Of a stretch of DNA of 64,000 nucleotides, positions 36,001 through 45,400 are shown one piece after another. The stretch's first letter is position 1; every line of letters starts with the position of its first letter. The DNA comes from an uncultured Saprospiraceae bacterium (GTDB lineage: Bacteria > Bacteroidota > Bacteroidia > Chitinophagales > Saprospiraceae). The position numbers and the translations under genes are program-made. The stretch lies in the NCBI GenBank assembly GCA_937926205.1, contig CALEYL010000074.1:248001-312000 (forward strand). The letters run 5' to 3'. The notes under the pieces were generated by a model that made no database searches, had not been told where the DNA came from, and saw only the letters and a program-made list of their open reading frames with translations.

Positions 36001-38265
36001 AATTATGACAACTGGAACATCAGCAGTGACAACCAAATCCGCTTCGGTTCAAACCTTGTCAGTGCCCGCAATTTCGACCTCAGCAAAGGCGTCCAGCACT
36101 TAATCATTAACAGCGACAGCCTTCGTGTCAACAGTCCGATGGAAGTGCGGTTTGCCGACTTCAGGCTGGCTACCCTGACCGGTTTCATACAATCCGATAC
36201 TTTACTGGCAGACGGCGCCCTTAACGGGAACATCATCCTGAACGACCTCATCACCCAGCCAAACTTTACCACCGATTTAACCATCAATGACCTTGCAATC
36301 AAAAGCGATACCATCGGCGATGTAAACGCAAAAATTGACAATAGTAAAGCCAATATTTTTGCCACCAATATTACCATTGCCGGCCGGGGAAACGACGTGG
36401 CACTGACCGGTAACTATTACCTGAAACCAGAAAGCAACAGCAATATGGATTTGAACCTCGACATCCGAAGTTTGCAGTTGAATACCCTGGAAGGGGTCAG
36501 CATGGGAAGCTTACGCGAAGGAAAAGGCTTCCTGAACGGCAATGTAAAAGTGGGCGGCACCCTAAAAAATCCGGACATTGACGGGCGCATTGGCTTCACG
36601 GAAACCAGCTTTGTGGTTTCGATGCTGAACAACCAGTTTAAAATTGACAACGAACAGATCATTGCGGTGGACAATGCCGGGCTGCGGTTTAATTCCTTCA
36701 CCGTACGAGACTCCGCCGAAAACAGGCTCACAGTCAATGGTGTGGCAATGACTAAGAATTATGTAGACTACAATTTTGACCTGAATGTACGGGCACGGAA
36801 TTTCAGAGCATTGAACAGCAACAAAAAAGACAATGAACTCTATTACGGACAACTTTATTTTGATACCAATTTAAAAATCACCGGCACGGAAACAGCGCCG
36901 GTATTAGACGGCAACCTACGCATTAATGATGGAACAAAGCTGACGCTGGTATTGCCCCAATCGCAACCAGGCGTGGTGGAACGGGAAGGAATAGTAGTGT
37001 TTGTGGACAAAGACGCGCCGGTCAACGATTCTTTGTTTTTATCCGCTATAGACACTTTGAACAAGACTTCCATCCTGGGCATGGAACTTTCGGCGAATAT
37101 TGAAATTGACAAAAAGGCAGAATTGGCCATTATAATCGACGAAGGCAATGGAGACTTTCTGTCCCTGAAAGGAGAAGCGGTATTAAATGGCGGGATAGAT
37201 AAAAGCGGGAAAATAACGCTCACTGGTTCGTATGAACTGGATGCTGGCGCTTATGAGATGTCGTTCAATTTTCTTCACCGTCGCTTCAATATCCTGAAAG
37301 GAAGCAAGATCACGTGGATCGGAGAACCAACCAATGCCATGCTGGACATTACGGCGGTGTACATAGCCAATACTTCCGCCACGGAATTGGTTCTGGACCA
37401 GATCACCACTGCGCGATCAGACCTTCGTTACCGGCAACGGCTTCCGTTTGAAGTACTCCTGAACATGGACGGGGCCCTCATGCAGCCAATTCTTACTTTC
37501 GATATCCGATTGCCGGAAGAAAGCAGTGTTCGGATTGACAATGAAATTGCCGGTCAGGTGGAATTGCGCCTGAATCAGCTGAAAGCCGAACCTTCTGAGC
37601 TGAACAAACAGGTATTTGCCCTCTTGCTCCTGAATCGGTTTGTGTCGGAAAATCCTTTTGAAAGTACCAGCGGCGTCATCAATGCAGGCTCCCTCGCGCG
37701 CCAAAGTGTGAGTAAATTGTTGACCGAACAACTCAATAACTTAGCCGGTGATCTGATTGCGGGCGTAGACATCAATTTTGACCTCGTTTCATCGGAAGAT
37801 TATACCTCGGGCACCCTGCAAAACAAAACCGACCTGAATGTTGGCGTATCCAAACGATTGCTGAACGACCGGCTGAACGTTTCTATCGGTACCAATTTTG
37901 AATTGGAAGGGGGCCGTCAAACCAACCAAACCGGAACCGGAGGCAGCAGCACTTCTCCCAATGTCAACGTTGAATACGCGCTCACCCCCGATGGACGATA
38001 TCTGATCCGAGCCTACCGCCGCAACGAATACGAAGGGGTCGTGGAAGGGTATGTGGTGGAAACTGGGCTTAGTTTTATCATGTCGGTTGATTACAATCAG
38101 TTTAAAGACCTATTTGAACGAAGAAAAACGAGGCAGAGCCCGGGAAGAGAAAGAAAAAAAACAGAGACAGAAAATATGCCGCCTGAAAAGCCCGCCAATG
38201 CTCCCGATGATCGTAAATCGGATTCCATCAACAATACGAAGAAAGAGGATGATAAAAACGAATAG
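33094..38265 (+). CDS. tamB: TamB-family translocation/assembly protein
   Basis: The 1723-aa protein spans the periplasm. One N-terminal membrane helix (GIFFLSILFLILSLLLLL, about 16-38) is followed by an AsmA-like start (FARKKIVSFLEQKLDTKVAIGGVDI) and a very long run of beta-repeat sequence forming a lipid-conducting groove. The C-terminal DUF490 domain (about 1200-1640) includes GSYELDAGAYEMSFNFLHRRF and LRLPEES-like segments. TamB-like proteins move phospholipid between membranes and, with TamA/TamL, help insert outer-membrane proteins. The last 50 residues are a charged, disordered tail. The gene overlaps tamL by 17 bp, so the two are co-translated. The start ATG follows a good -7 box. Confidence 0.93.
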   Translation: MLSKKETRKKRTLRARIGRGIGIFFLSILFLILSLLLLLQTAPVQNFARKKIVSFLEQKLDTKVAIGGVDIFFPKMLVLQGVYIEDQTNDTLLAGRQMKVDIDLFKLLSNEIQINEINLNGITAKVKRQLPDTLFNFQFIIDAFARENSKPANDTTGMKIAIKKIIVDDTRFVYRDVVTGNDADVYLGHFDARIDVFDLDHLKFDVPRILVSGLRGQIKQTSPLSLPVVNNRPALRVTNEVTQYLKLSNQETLLHDIDFAYNNEESAVNTKFKFKDLKIFPTNLDLEKSLIALRKVELNELDGVVILNARGDPSIHEQSPGADQKTGTTNLPWKITIGDISLNNNHFVFDDNTKVHRTRGMDYAHLGIQNLTVHANNFRFSGDTIAANIFKGAMRERSGIVLNDLKADLQYSRRGARLKNLLIHTPGSEIKGNATIRYPSMEAVQGNLALAKFSLDLDNSHFLVKDILTFAPDLAKQPAFNDPKAVFYLNSRINGSLAQMQIKKLQFSGFQNTQADFSGTLTNASNPQNMAADLNITMLNTTRNDILMFAPANSIPNNFTVPEALSLKGTLKGDLASLYVNISLNTSLGGAGVNGTIANATDPNTATYNAEVSTRALDLGRIIQQPETVGTVSADFTVAGRGYNPKKATAKIKGLIHRAEYQKYVYQNIRLDGAIANQQFTAKGGMKDPNLHFAFMAKGNLNGTYPGLEVTATIDSIKTAPLHLTEDALIYRGELYANFPELNIDSLNGQIYLSNSLLVTNDQRVSLDSISLMAKHENGQQSLVLKTDFANAAIAGTYKLTQLSAILIDAIQPYYSITTDTTIATIAPYHFTIAASLTDHPALHAFLPDLRRMDDISLAANFSGNREWNATLTSPYISLGANTLADLVISANTQDGSLRVITRAARISSGESLALAGLRLRTDLANDQINFELRIGDEADRDKYNFQGLLAKEPGDLFALSLYPDGLLLNYDNWNISSDNQIRFGSNLVSARNFDLSKGVQHLIINSDSLRVNSPMEVRFADFRLATLTGFIQSDTLLADGALNGNIILNDLITQPNFTTDLTINDLAIKSDTIGDVNAKIDNSKANIFATNITIAGRGNDVALTGNYYLKPESNSNMDLNLDIRSLQLNTLEGVSMGSLREGKGFLNGNVKVGGTLKNPDIDGRIGFTETSFVVSMLNNQFKIDNEQIIAVDNAGLRFNSFTVRDSAENRLTVNGVAMTKNYVDYNFDLNVRARNFRALNSNKKDNELYYGQLYFDTNLKITGTETAPVLDGNLRINDGTKLTLVLPQSQPGVVEREGIVVFVDKDAPVNDSLFLSAIDTLNKTSILGMELSANIEIDKKAELAIIIDEGNGDFLSLKGEAVLNGGIDKSGKITLTGSYELDAGAYEMSFNFLHRRFNILKGSKITWIGEPTNAMLDITAVYIANTSATELVLDQITTARSDLRYRQRLPFEVLLNMDGALMQPILTFDIRLPEESSVRIDNEIAGQVELRLNQLKAEPSELNKQVFALLLLNRFVSENPFESTSGVINAGSLARQSVSKLLTEQLNNLAGDLIAGVDINFDLVSSEDYTSGTLQNKTDLNVGVSKRLLNDRLNVSIGTNFELEGGRQTNQTGTGGSSTSPNVNVEYALTPDGRYLIRAYRRNEYEGVVEGYVVETGLSFIMSVDYNQFKDLFERRKTRQSPGRERKKTETENMPPEKPANAPDDRKSDSINNTKKEDDKNE

Positions 38266-40516
38266 TCATATTCTTACTCAATTTTCCTGCATGGCACTGC
38301 TGACCTTATTGCTTATTGGCTGCAGCGCGACTAAAACAGTTCCCAAAAATGACTTCTTATATACAGGGGCATCCATAAAGATTACCCAGACCAATGTGCC
38401 GTCAAAACAAAAAAGAGCCATTCGCAACACCTTGAAGGATTTACCAAGGCCCAGACCCAATTCCAAGGTATTGGGCATGCCGCTTAAGCTTTGGATTTAT
38501 AATATTGGCAGCAACAAAGGCCTGGGCAAATGGCTGCGCCGCAAATATGGCGAAGCTCCGGTTTTGCTCAGTGATGTCAACCTCGGTCTAAATGTAGAAA
38601 TATTGGACAATTACATGGAAAATCGCGGTTTTTTTAAAGTTAACGTGCGCAGCGATACAACGCTCAGACATAAAAAGGCAAGCGCTGAATATGAGGTATC
38701 CACAGGCCCGGAATACAAAATCAAAAGCATCACGTTTCCAACAGATTCAGGTTCTTTGGGAAATGCCATCCGCACAACCCGAGCCAAGACATTGTTGACT
38801 CCCGGGGCGCCGTTCAACCTCGACCTGATCAAAGGCGAAAGAGCCCGCATAGACCTTGAGCTGAAAGAACGTGGCTTTTATTACTTTAACGGCGATTACC
38901 TGCTCCTGGAAACCGACAGTACGATCGGCAACAACGAAGTGAACCTGTTCATGCAGATCAAGCGGGAAACCCCCGCGGAAGCCCGGCAAACCTACCACAT
39001 CAATAAAGTATTTATTTATTCCAACTACAACCTTTCATCAGCCACGGAAGATACGGTAAAGGTGAACGCCGAATTCCAGAACGGGTTTTATGTGATTGAC
39101 ACGGCTAAGTTATTTAAACCCATTGTTTTTGAACAAAGCATGCAGTTTCAACCTGGTGACCTTTACAGCAGAAAAGATCATAATACCACGCTGAGCTGGC
39201 TGATTAACTTAGGCAATTTCAAGTTTGTAAAAAATAGATTCCACAGTGTGGTGGTCAGCGGCGAGCTCAAATTGAACACCTATTATTACCTGACTCCCCT
39301 GCCCAAAAAATCGCTGCGGGCAGAGCTTACGGGAACCTCTAAAACAAACAACCTGACCGGTACGCAACTCACTTTAAGTTGGAGAAACCGCAATACTTTT
39401 CGCGGGGCAGAACAATTGTCTGTCAATATGTTTGGCGGGACAGAAGTACAGATCAGCGGCAATTTTGGAACATCCAATACATACAGAGTCGGCGCTGAGG
39501 GTACGCTGAGCGTGCCGCGTTTTGTGATTCCTTTCTGGAAGATCAGGCGCCGGGGCGAATTTGTACCAAGAACAAACATGCTGCTTGGGTATGAGCTCCT
39601 GAGCCGGCAAAAACTATACACCCTCAACAGTTTTCGCGGAAATTACGGCTACGCGTGGAAAGAAAGTCTGAAGAAGGAACACCAGTTTAACCCGGTCGCC
39701 ATCAACTACGTCAAAGCGCTGAGCATTTCGCAGCAATATGCCGACAGTATGGCTACCAATCCATCCCTGGCCAAGATCATTGAGCCGCAATTTATTGTTG
39801 GATCCACTTATAATTACAACTACAATCAATTGGCCGGCGCCAACAGCCGCAGCGGTGTTTATTTCAATGGTTTGCTGGACTGGGCGGGCAATATTGCAGG
39901 CCTTGTCAATGGCGCCAATTGGAAAACAAACGACGTTGCCACCCTTCTCGGCGTTCGGTTTGCACAATTTGTTAAAACCGAAATTGACCTGCGTTATTAC
40001 CGACAGATCAGTCAGCGCAGCCAATGGGCCAGCCGCTTCATCCTGGGTTTCGGCTGCCCTTACGGCAATAGCCAACAGCTTCCGTTTGTTAAGCAATTTT
40101 TTGCCGGCGGAAACAACAGCCTGCGGGGCTTCAGGAGTCGTACCGTTGGGCCGGGTCGCTACATCCGGCCAAATGCTGACAGTCAGGCTGCTTTATTCCT
40201 GCCAGATCAATCAGGCGACATCAAGCTGGAATTCAACACCGAATACCGCCCCAAATTGTTCAGTATCTTTGAAGGCGCGCTATTTTTAGACGCCGGAAAC
40301 GTCTGGCTCCTTAACGAAGATCCGCTGAAACCAGGCGCTAAATTCAGTGGCAATTTTTTAAACGAATTGGCCGTAGACGCCGGTTTTGGCATCCGCCTCG
40401 ACTTCACCATCCTGCTACTGCGTCTTGATTTTGCTTTCCCCTTAAAAGTGCCCTATGCCGCCGCCCCTCCGGATAAAGGGATGGTGGTCAATCTGGCGAT
40501 TGGGTATCCGTTTTAG
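38249..40516 (+). CDS. tamL: TamL/BamA-like outer-membrane lipoprotein (Omp85 family)
   Basis: The 755-aa protein begins with a lipoprotein signal (lipobox LLIGC, then SATKTVPKND), which marks the Bacteroidota TamL branch of the Omp85 family. Periplasmic POTRA domains occupy about 25-400, and the C-terminal beta-barrel runs to the final strand MVVNLAIGYPF. The conserved lid-loop motif region appears as FVKQFFAGGNNSLRGFRSRTVGPGRY, including the (V/I)RG(F/Y)-type LRGF. It partners TamB in assembling outer-membrane proteins or surface lipoproteins. The ATG at 38249 lies inside the end of tamB, preceded by gaaagagg; longer frames back to 38051 are antisense-like shadows of tamB. Confidence 0.92.
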   Translation: MIKTNSHILTQFSCMALLTLLLIGCSATKTVPKNDFLYTGASIKITQTNVPSKQKRAIRNTLKDLPRPRPNSKVLGMPLKLWIYNIGSNKGLGKWLRRKYGEAPVLLSDVNLGLNVEILDNYMENRGFFKVNVRSDTTLRHKKASAEYEVSTGPEYKIKSITFPTDSGSLGNAIRTTRAKTLLTPGAPFNLDLIKGERARIDLELKERGFYYFNGDYLLLETDSTIGNNEVNLFMQIKRETPAEARQTYHINKVFIYSNYNLSSATEDTVKVNAEFQNGFYVIDTAKLFKPIVFEQSMQFQPGDLYSRKDHNTTLSWLINLGNFKFVKNRFHSVVVSGELKLNTYYYLTPLPKKSLRAELTGTSKTNNLTGTQLTLSWRNRNTFRGAEQLSVNMFGGTEVQISGNFGTSNTYRVGAEGTLSVPRFVIPFWKIRRRGEFVPRTNMLLGYELLSRQKLYTLNSFRGNYGYAWKESLKKEHQFNPVAINYVKALSISQQYADSMATNPSLAKIIEPQFIVGSTYNYNYNQLAGANSRSGVYFNGLLDWAGNIAGLVNGANWKTNDVATLLGVRFAQFVKTEIDLRYYRQISQRSQWASRFILGFGCPYGNSQQLPFVKQFFAGGNNSLRGFRSRTVGPGRYIRPNADSQAALFLPDQSGDIKLEFNTEYRPKLFSIFEGALFLDAGNVWLLNEDPLKPGAKFSGNFLNELAVDAGFGIRLDFTILLLRLDFAFPLKVPYAAAPPDKGMVVNLAIGYPF

Positions 40517-40519
40517 GCT

Positions 40520-40591
40520 GCTTGCGCCGAGGCTCTGCTCGCGCCGAGGCTCCGGCCTCGCGTGTCCTATTCCACTGGGCTTTGCCCATTG
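40520..40591. repeat. REP-like two-hairpin repeat, copy 2
   Basis: The best copy. The first hairpin is cgagg-ctccgg-cctcg and the second tgggc-ttt-gccca, joined by cgtgtcctattccac. It lies between the convergent tamL and truA genes, 4 nt after the tamL stop. An extra gcgccgaggct unit precedes it, so the left half is duplicated. Confidence 0.7.
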
Positions 40592-40601
40592 TACAAACAC
40601 T

Positions 40602-41441
40602 CTAAATCTCCATCCAATACCCTGTTCTTTCGTATTGAAAAATTGCCGCAAATTCCGAGCATTGGGGCAAATCGAGATAAGGATAGACAACTTTTGAAAG
40701 GTAAAGTCCCTGCGGATTGGCCGGACTGATAAATAGAGGCGGTTGTTTGCTGCGGAGGCATTGTTCAAATGTTGCCACGCTCATTTTTCCGGTTCCGATT
40801 TCCAAAAGCCGCCCCATGAGGATGCGGATCATCCCGGTCAGGAAACGGTTGGCGCTGATTTGAAACCGCAGCCGCTCGCCATTTTCGCTAATCCACAAAT
40901 GAGCTGAACTTACCTCACAGATGGTGTGCTCAAAACTCGCAGGAGATTTGCAAAAAGCATAATAATCTTTGTATAGCGGCAACAACGCAACCGCGGCTTT
41001 CATGCTTTTTAAATCAAGCTTAGCTTCGTAATAAAGGGCACTGCTGCCCTGCAGAAAAGGGTCTTTGGAAGTATGTATGAAATAGTCATAAGTACGCTGG
41101 GTGGCGTCGAAGCGGGCATGAGCCTGATCGTGGACAGGGATCATGGCAAAAATGGCAATATCGTTGGGCAGGGTCCGGTTGAGGTGATAAACCAGATCGG
41201 GGTCAAAGCCTTCTTCAAGGTCCGCATGAAAAAAATACTGGCTTGCGTGTACCTGTGCGTCTGTTCGTCCGCAACCATTCGCGCTGATTTCCGACTTAAG
41301 CACCTGTTTCAGGACACCTTCGATGATTTCCTGCACGCTCACAGCAGAAACCTGCCGTTGCCAGCCGTGGTAGTTCAGTCCTTTGTAAGCGATATGGAAG
41401 AAGTAGCGTTTGATGGGGCGAAGGTAAGCCCTGTATTCCAA
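40602..41441 (-). CDS. truA: tRNA pseudouridine(38-40) synthase
   Basis: TruA makes pseudouridine at positions 38-40 in the tRNA anticodon arm. The N-terminus RYFFHIAYKGLNYHGWQRQ is typical, and catalytic Asp61 lies in GCGRTDAQVHASQY. RTYDYFI and FLTGMIRILMGRLLEIG are further conserved parts. The 279-aa frame starts at TTG (41441); there is no ATG before the conserved region, so either TTG or a rare ATC nearer the RYFF segment is the start. Convergent with tamL. Confidence 0.92.
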   Translation of the reverse strand: MEYRAYLRPIKRYFFHIAYKGLNYHGWQRQVSAVSVQEIIEGVLKQVLKSEISANGCGRTDAQVHASQYFFHADLEEGFDPDLVYHLNRTLPNDIAIFAMIPVHDQAHARFDATQRTYDYFIHTSKDPFLQGSSALYYEAKLDLKSMKAAVALLPLYKDYYAFCKSPASFEHTICEVSSAHLWISENGERLRFQISANRFLTGMIRILMGRLLEIGTGKMSVATFEQCLRSKQPPLFISPANPQGLYLSKVVYPYLDLPQCSEFAAIFQYERTGYWMEI

Positions 41442-41501
41442 ATCTTTTTGGGGATTTAGAAAAAGCAGTCGGTTTTCGGTAGTTGAATGATATAACCCTC
41501 T

Positions 41502-41578
41502 TCTTGCGCGGAGCTTGGTAACTGAGCGACGTCGAAGTTCCGGCCTCGTGTCTACTATTCCCGGGGCTTTGCCCCATC
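41502..41578. repeat. REP-like two-hairpin repeat, copy 3
   Basis: cttgcgcggagc, then ttccggcctcgtgtctactattcc, then hairpin ggggc-ttt-gcccc. Compared with copy 2 (tgggc/gccca) both sides of the stem have changed together. The right hairpin lies inside the EI24 gene and encodes its last residues (GAKPRE). Confidence 0.65.
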
Positions 41579-42301
41579 CCTCACCCGCTTCAACACCTCG
41601 GGTGTAGCCGCCGCCGTCGCCAGTGGCAAAGCAAACAAAAAGCCAATGCCCGTAAACAACAGCAAGAGAAAGACCGTCCCATTCCCTATGGTAAAACCGC
41701 GGTGCTGGCGTACAAAGTGCACACTGTCACGCACTTTGTAATAGCGTTCAAGGGTATAATCCATATTTCCAAAACCGGCGTAATAGGCCTGTACAAAAAA
41801 GATGGCAACGGCCATAAAAGGACTAAAAACCGGAATCAGGCCCAACAACAGGAGCAGGAAAGTGTACAACAACTCCTGAATGATGTTGCGCAAAGACAGG
41901 TGAATGCCGCGCAGCAGTTCCTGCCAGGCTTTGGTCAGGCTGAACGGCACAGACTGCCCGGTGGCCATTCGTTTTTCAATATTTTCAGACAGAAAACTCA
42001 TAAAAGGGGAAGCCAGCGCCATGACGAGTTGCTTAAAAACAATCATTCCGGCGGCGGCAATGAGCACAACGCCAAAAACATGGCCGATGCGCAGGAGGGT
42101 GTCTTTACCCCAGTTAAAAGGCCAAAGTGCCCCAATCCACCCACCAACGTCATCAGACCAAAACCAGACTGCCTCAAAAATCAGAAAGCCCAGTAGCGCA
42201 CTGATAAGTCCGGGAATAAGCGCAAATTTCCAAAGCTTGTAGTGCGTCAGGATACGGATGCCGTTTGCATAAGCAGTGATTCCTTTAATAAAACCCATCA
42301 T
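41555..42301 (-). CDS. EI24/CysZ-like integral membrane protein
   Basis: The 248-aa protein has about five to six hydrophobic segments and the EI24 (etoposide-induced 2.4)/CysZ family pattern: LWKFALIPGLISALLGFLIF early, then VFKQLVMALASPFMSFLSENIEKRM, and ELLRGIHLSLRNIIQELLYTFLLLLLGLIPVFSP. CysZ imports sulfate in Proteobacteria; the substrate here is unproven. The tail FVQAYYAGFGNMDYTLERY ... SVHFVRQHRG is typical. ATG 42301 (or 42298) begins the conserved MMGFIKGITAYANG; a longer frame to 42343 is less likely. The last six codons come from a dispersed repeat. Confidence 0.85.
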   Translation of the reverse strand: MMGFIKGITAYANGIRILTHYKLWKFALIPGLISALLGFLIFEAVWFWSDDVGGWIGALWPFNWGKDTLLRIGHVFGVVLIAAAGMIVFKQLVMALASPFMSFLSENIEKRMATGQSVPFSLTKAWQELLRGIHLSLRNIIQELLYTFLLLLLGLIPVFSPFMAVAIFFVQAYYAGFGNMDYTLERYYKVRDSVHFVRQHRGFTIGNGTVFLLLLFTGIGFLFALPLATAAATPEVLKRVRDGAKPRE

Positions 42302-42484
42302 GTTCAAATATTTTATGGACGCTAATATCCGACTGAATGTCAACTAAAGTAAAGTAATTCTGCAGGCATTTTCTTTTTTTCGACGACAACCCATTTAACT
42401 TGAGTACAATTCCGTCGCCTTCATTTGCGTTTATCTTCGTAATTTTCCCCACTGAAAGCACATAAGCACAACACGACGCCATCC

Positions 42485-45400
42485 GTGAAACATCTGATAC
42501 CGCATTACATTCAGGATCAATTTTTAAGCGACCGTCAAACCGGCGCATTCCGGGCTTATACCATGTTTGTCGATCTGTCCGGTTTTACGCCGCTTATGGA
42601 CGTATTGGCCCGGGAAGGAAGCAGGGGCGCCGAACAAATGTCGGTTATCCTCAACGATATCTTCGCGCCATTGGTGCGTTTGGTTTACACCAAAGGAGGC
42701 TTCATTCCCTATTTTGCCGGTGACGCATTCATTGCCGTTTTTCCGGAAGGCGCTCCCGACGTCAATGCACGGGAGGCTCTTTTTGCTGCTGTTCAGGCGC
42801 GCAATATGTTCAGTCAGCGTGCTTTCCGCTTCGGTGAATTTACCATCGGCATTAAAATCGGCCTCGCTTACGGCGACGTAGAATGGGGCATCGTTGGCGA
42901 CCAGCACAAGTCCTTTTACTTTCGCGGAAAGGGCATAGACCAATGTACTGCCTGCCAGATCCGGGCGCAGAATCAAGACATCGTGCTCGATGCTTTCTGG
43001 CGTGAACAGGCAGGACCGTACATCATACCGCTGGAGGAATTGGACGAATCGTTTTATCGGGTCAGCGGCAATATTCCTATTGTAGAAACGCCCCTGCGCG
43101 TGTCCGATTTGCCATTGCTGGATGAAGCCGTAGGTTTAAAATTTCTGCCGGCCCCGCTGCTGGAGCACAAAGGCGAGGGAGAATTCCGTACCGTTATTGC
43201 GGTGTTTTTGTCCTTTACCGGGTTGAAAAGCCATGAAGCGCTCAACGAGTTTGCTACGGTCATTCTCAATCAGGTCAATAATTTTTCCGGCTACTTCAAA
43301 GAAATTGACTTCAGCGACAAAGGCGGGGTCATCGTGGTGTTTTTCGGCGCGCCGATTTCATTTGAAAACAATACCGACCGGGCCATTGAATTTTTGCTGG
43401 CCATTTGGGAAGAGCTGCATTATCTCAAACAATCAACCGGAGCAGAATACAGGGCAGGTGTTACCCTCGGCACGGCTTACACCGGCATCGTGGGCGGCGA
43501 AGAGCGCTGTCAGTATGCCGCGGTCGGCAATCGCATCAACCTGGCGGCGCGCATCATGACGCATGCCGATTGGGGGGATGTACTGGTCGATGGCGAAGTA
43601 CACAAAAACCGCCATTTCAGATTTCAGCACAAAGGCGACATTAAATACAAAGGCATTAAGGGCAATATCCCGACCTTCAAGCTCATTGGCCGCGACTACG
43701 ACAACATGCCTGTTTATACGGGAACCATGGTGGGACGCCAGGCGGAGTTGGAACAGCTGTTTTCTTTTGCCAAACCGCTGCTCGACAACCGTCCTGCAGG
43801 TCTTGCTTATATTTATGGGGAGGCGGGCATCGGCAAAAGCCGGGTCGCCTACGAATTGCGCCAGTTGCTGGCAGAACAAGGTCTGACGGAGTGGCACCAA
43901 TGCCAGTCGGACCAGATTCTGCGCAAACCATTTAACCCCTTTGTCTATTTTCTCAAAAACTACTTTGACCAGTCGCCCGACCGATCGCTGGCAGCCAACC
44001 GGGACTATTTTGAAGCCAGGCGCCAGGCACTGCTGGCTAACCTTTCCGAATTGGAAAACAATGCTGAAGCAGCCTACGTTTCCCGTGAATTACAGCGAAC
44101 GCAATCGGTGCTCGCAGCCCTTATCGGCATCAACTACCCTGACTCGCTCTGGGAACAGTTAGACGCGAAAGGTCGCTACCAGAATTCCATTTCAGCCATC
44201 ATCAACCTCATTGCTGCAGAAGCCCTGCTGCGCCCATTGGTGCTGGAACTCGAAGACGGTCACTGGATTGACGACAGCTCCCGTGAATTGCTCCACGAGC
44301 TGGTTCGCAGCATGAACCGCCATCGCATGCTCCTGCTAATCACTTCGCGCTACCTTGACGATGGCGCCAAACCGGTCATTCTGGATGAAAACCTGGTAAA
44401 ATCACTCGGCGTAGGGCAACTGGAAATCAACCTCAACGTCCTGCAACCGGAATCCGTGCGTGCTTTTGCGGAAGCCAGATTGGGAGGGCCGATCAGCGAG
44501 CCTTTTTTCGACTTGCTGCTGCGTGCCACCAACAGCAATCCATTTTACCTCGAACAGGTACTGGAATACTTCACAGAAAGCGAGGTACTGGATTATGTAC
44601 AAGGCTTGTGGACCATTAAAGACAACAACATAAAGCTGTCCGATTCCATCAATTCCATTTTGACGGCCCGTATTGACCGCTTATCGGCCCTCGTTCGCGA
44701 AACCGTGAAGGCGGCTGCTGTCATCGGCCGGGAATTTGAGTTGCCGGTACTTTCGGAAGTGATGAAAACGCAGGAGGAATTTATTCTTCGCAATGGCAAT
44801 TCCCAGGTGTTGCTCAAAGAGCAGGTGAAAACCGCTGAAGAAAGCCAGATCTGGCAAGCCATGAATGAGCTTCGCTATATTTTCAGGCATTCTTTACTGC
44901 GCGAGGCCGCCTACAGCATGCAATTGCGCGTGCGCCTGCAACAACTCCACCAGCTGATCGCTGAAGCCATTGAGCGCCTCTATGCCGACAACATTGAGGA
45001 GCGCTACGTTGACCTGGCTTTCCACTATGAACAAGCCGGGGTTTTTGACAAAACCTGCCAGTATTTGCGCAAAGCAGCCGACTACTCCAAGCGCAATTAC
45101 CAAAACCAGCAGGCACTTGATTACTACGAAAAACTGCTCAAAAAATTAGGGCGCCAGAGCGATGTGGTTGATCAAATCCGGACTTACATCAAAAAAGGTA
45201 AAGTACTGGAACTGATCGGACAGTGGGACGAGTGTGAACAAACTTATGAGAAAGCGCTCGGGCTGGCGAAAAAATCGCGTGATGTCGTTTTGCTGGGTCA
45301 GGCCAATAACAACCTCGGCAACCTGCTCATGTTGCGCGGCGATTATCCCAAGGCCATGAACTACCTGCAAATTTCGGCCGGCCTGTTCGAATCTATCGAA

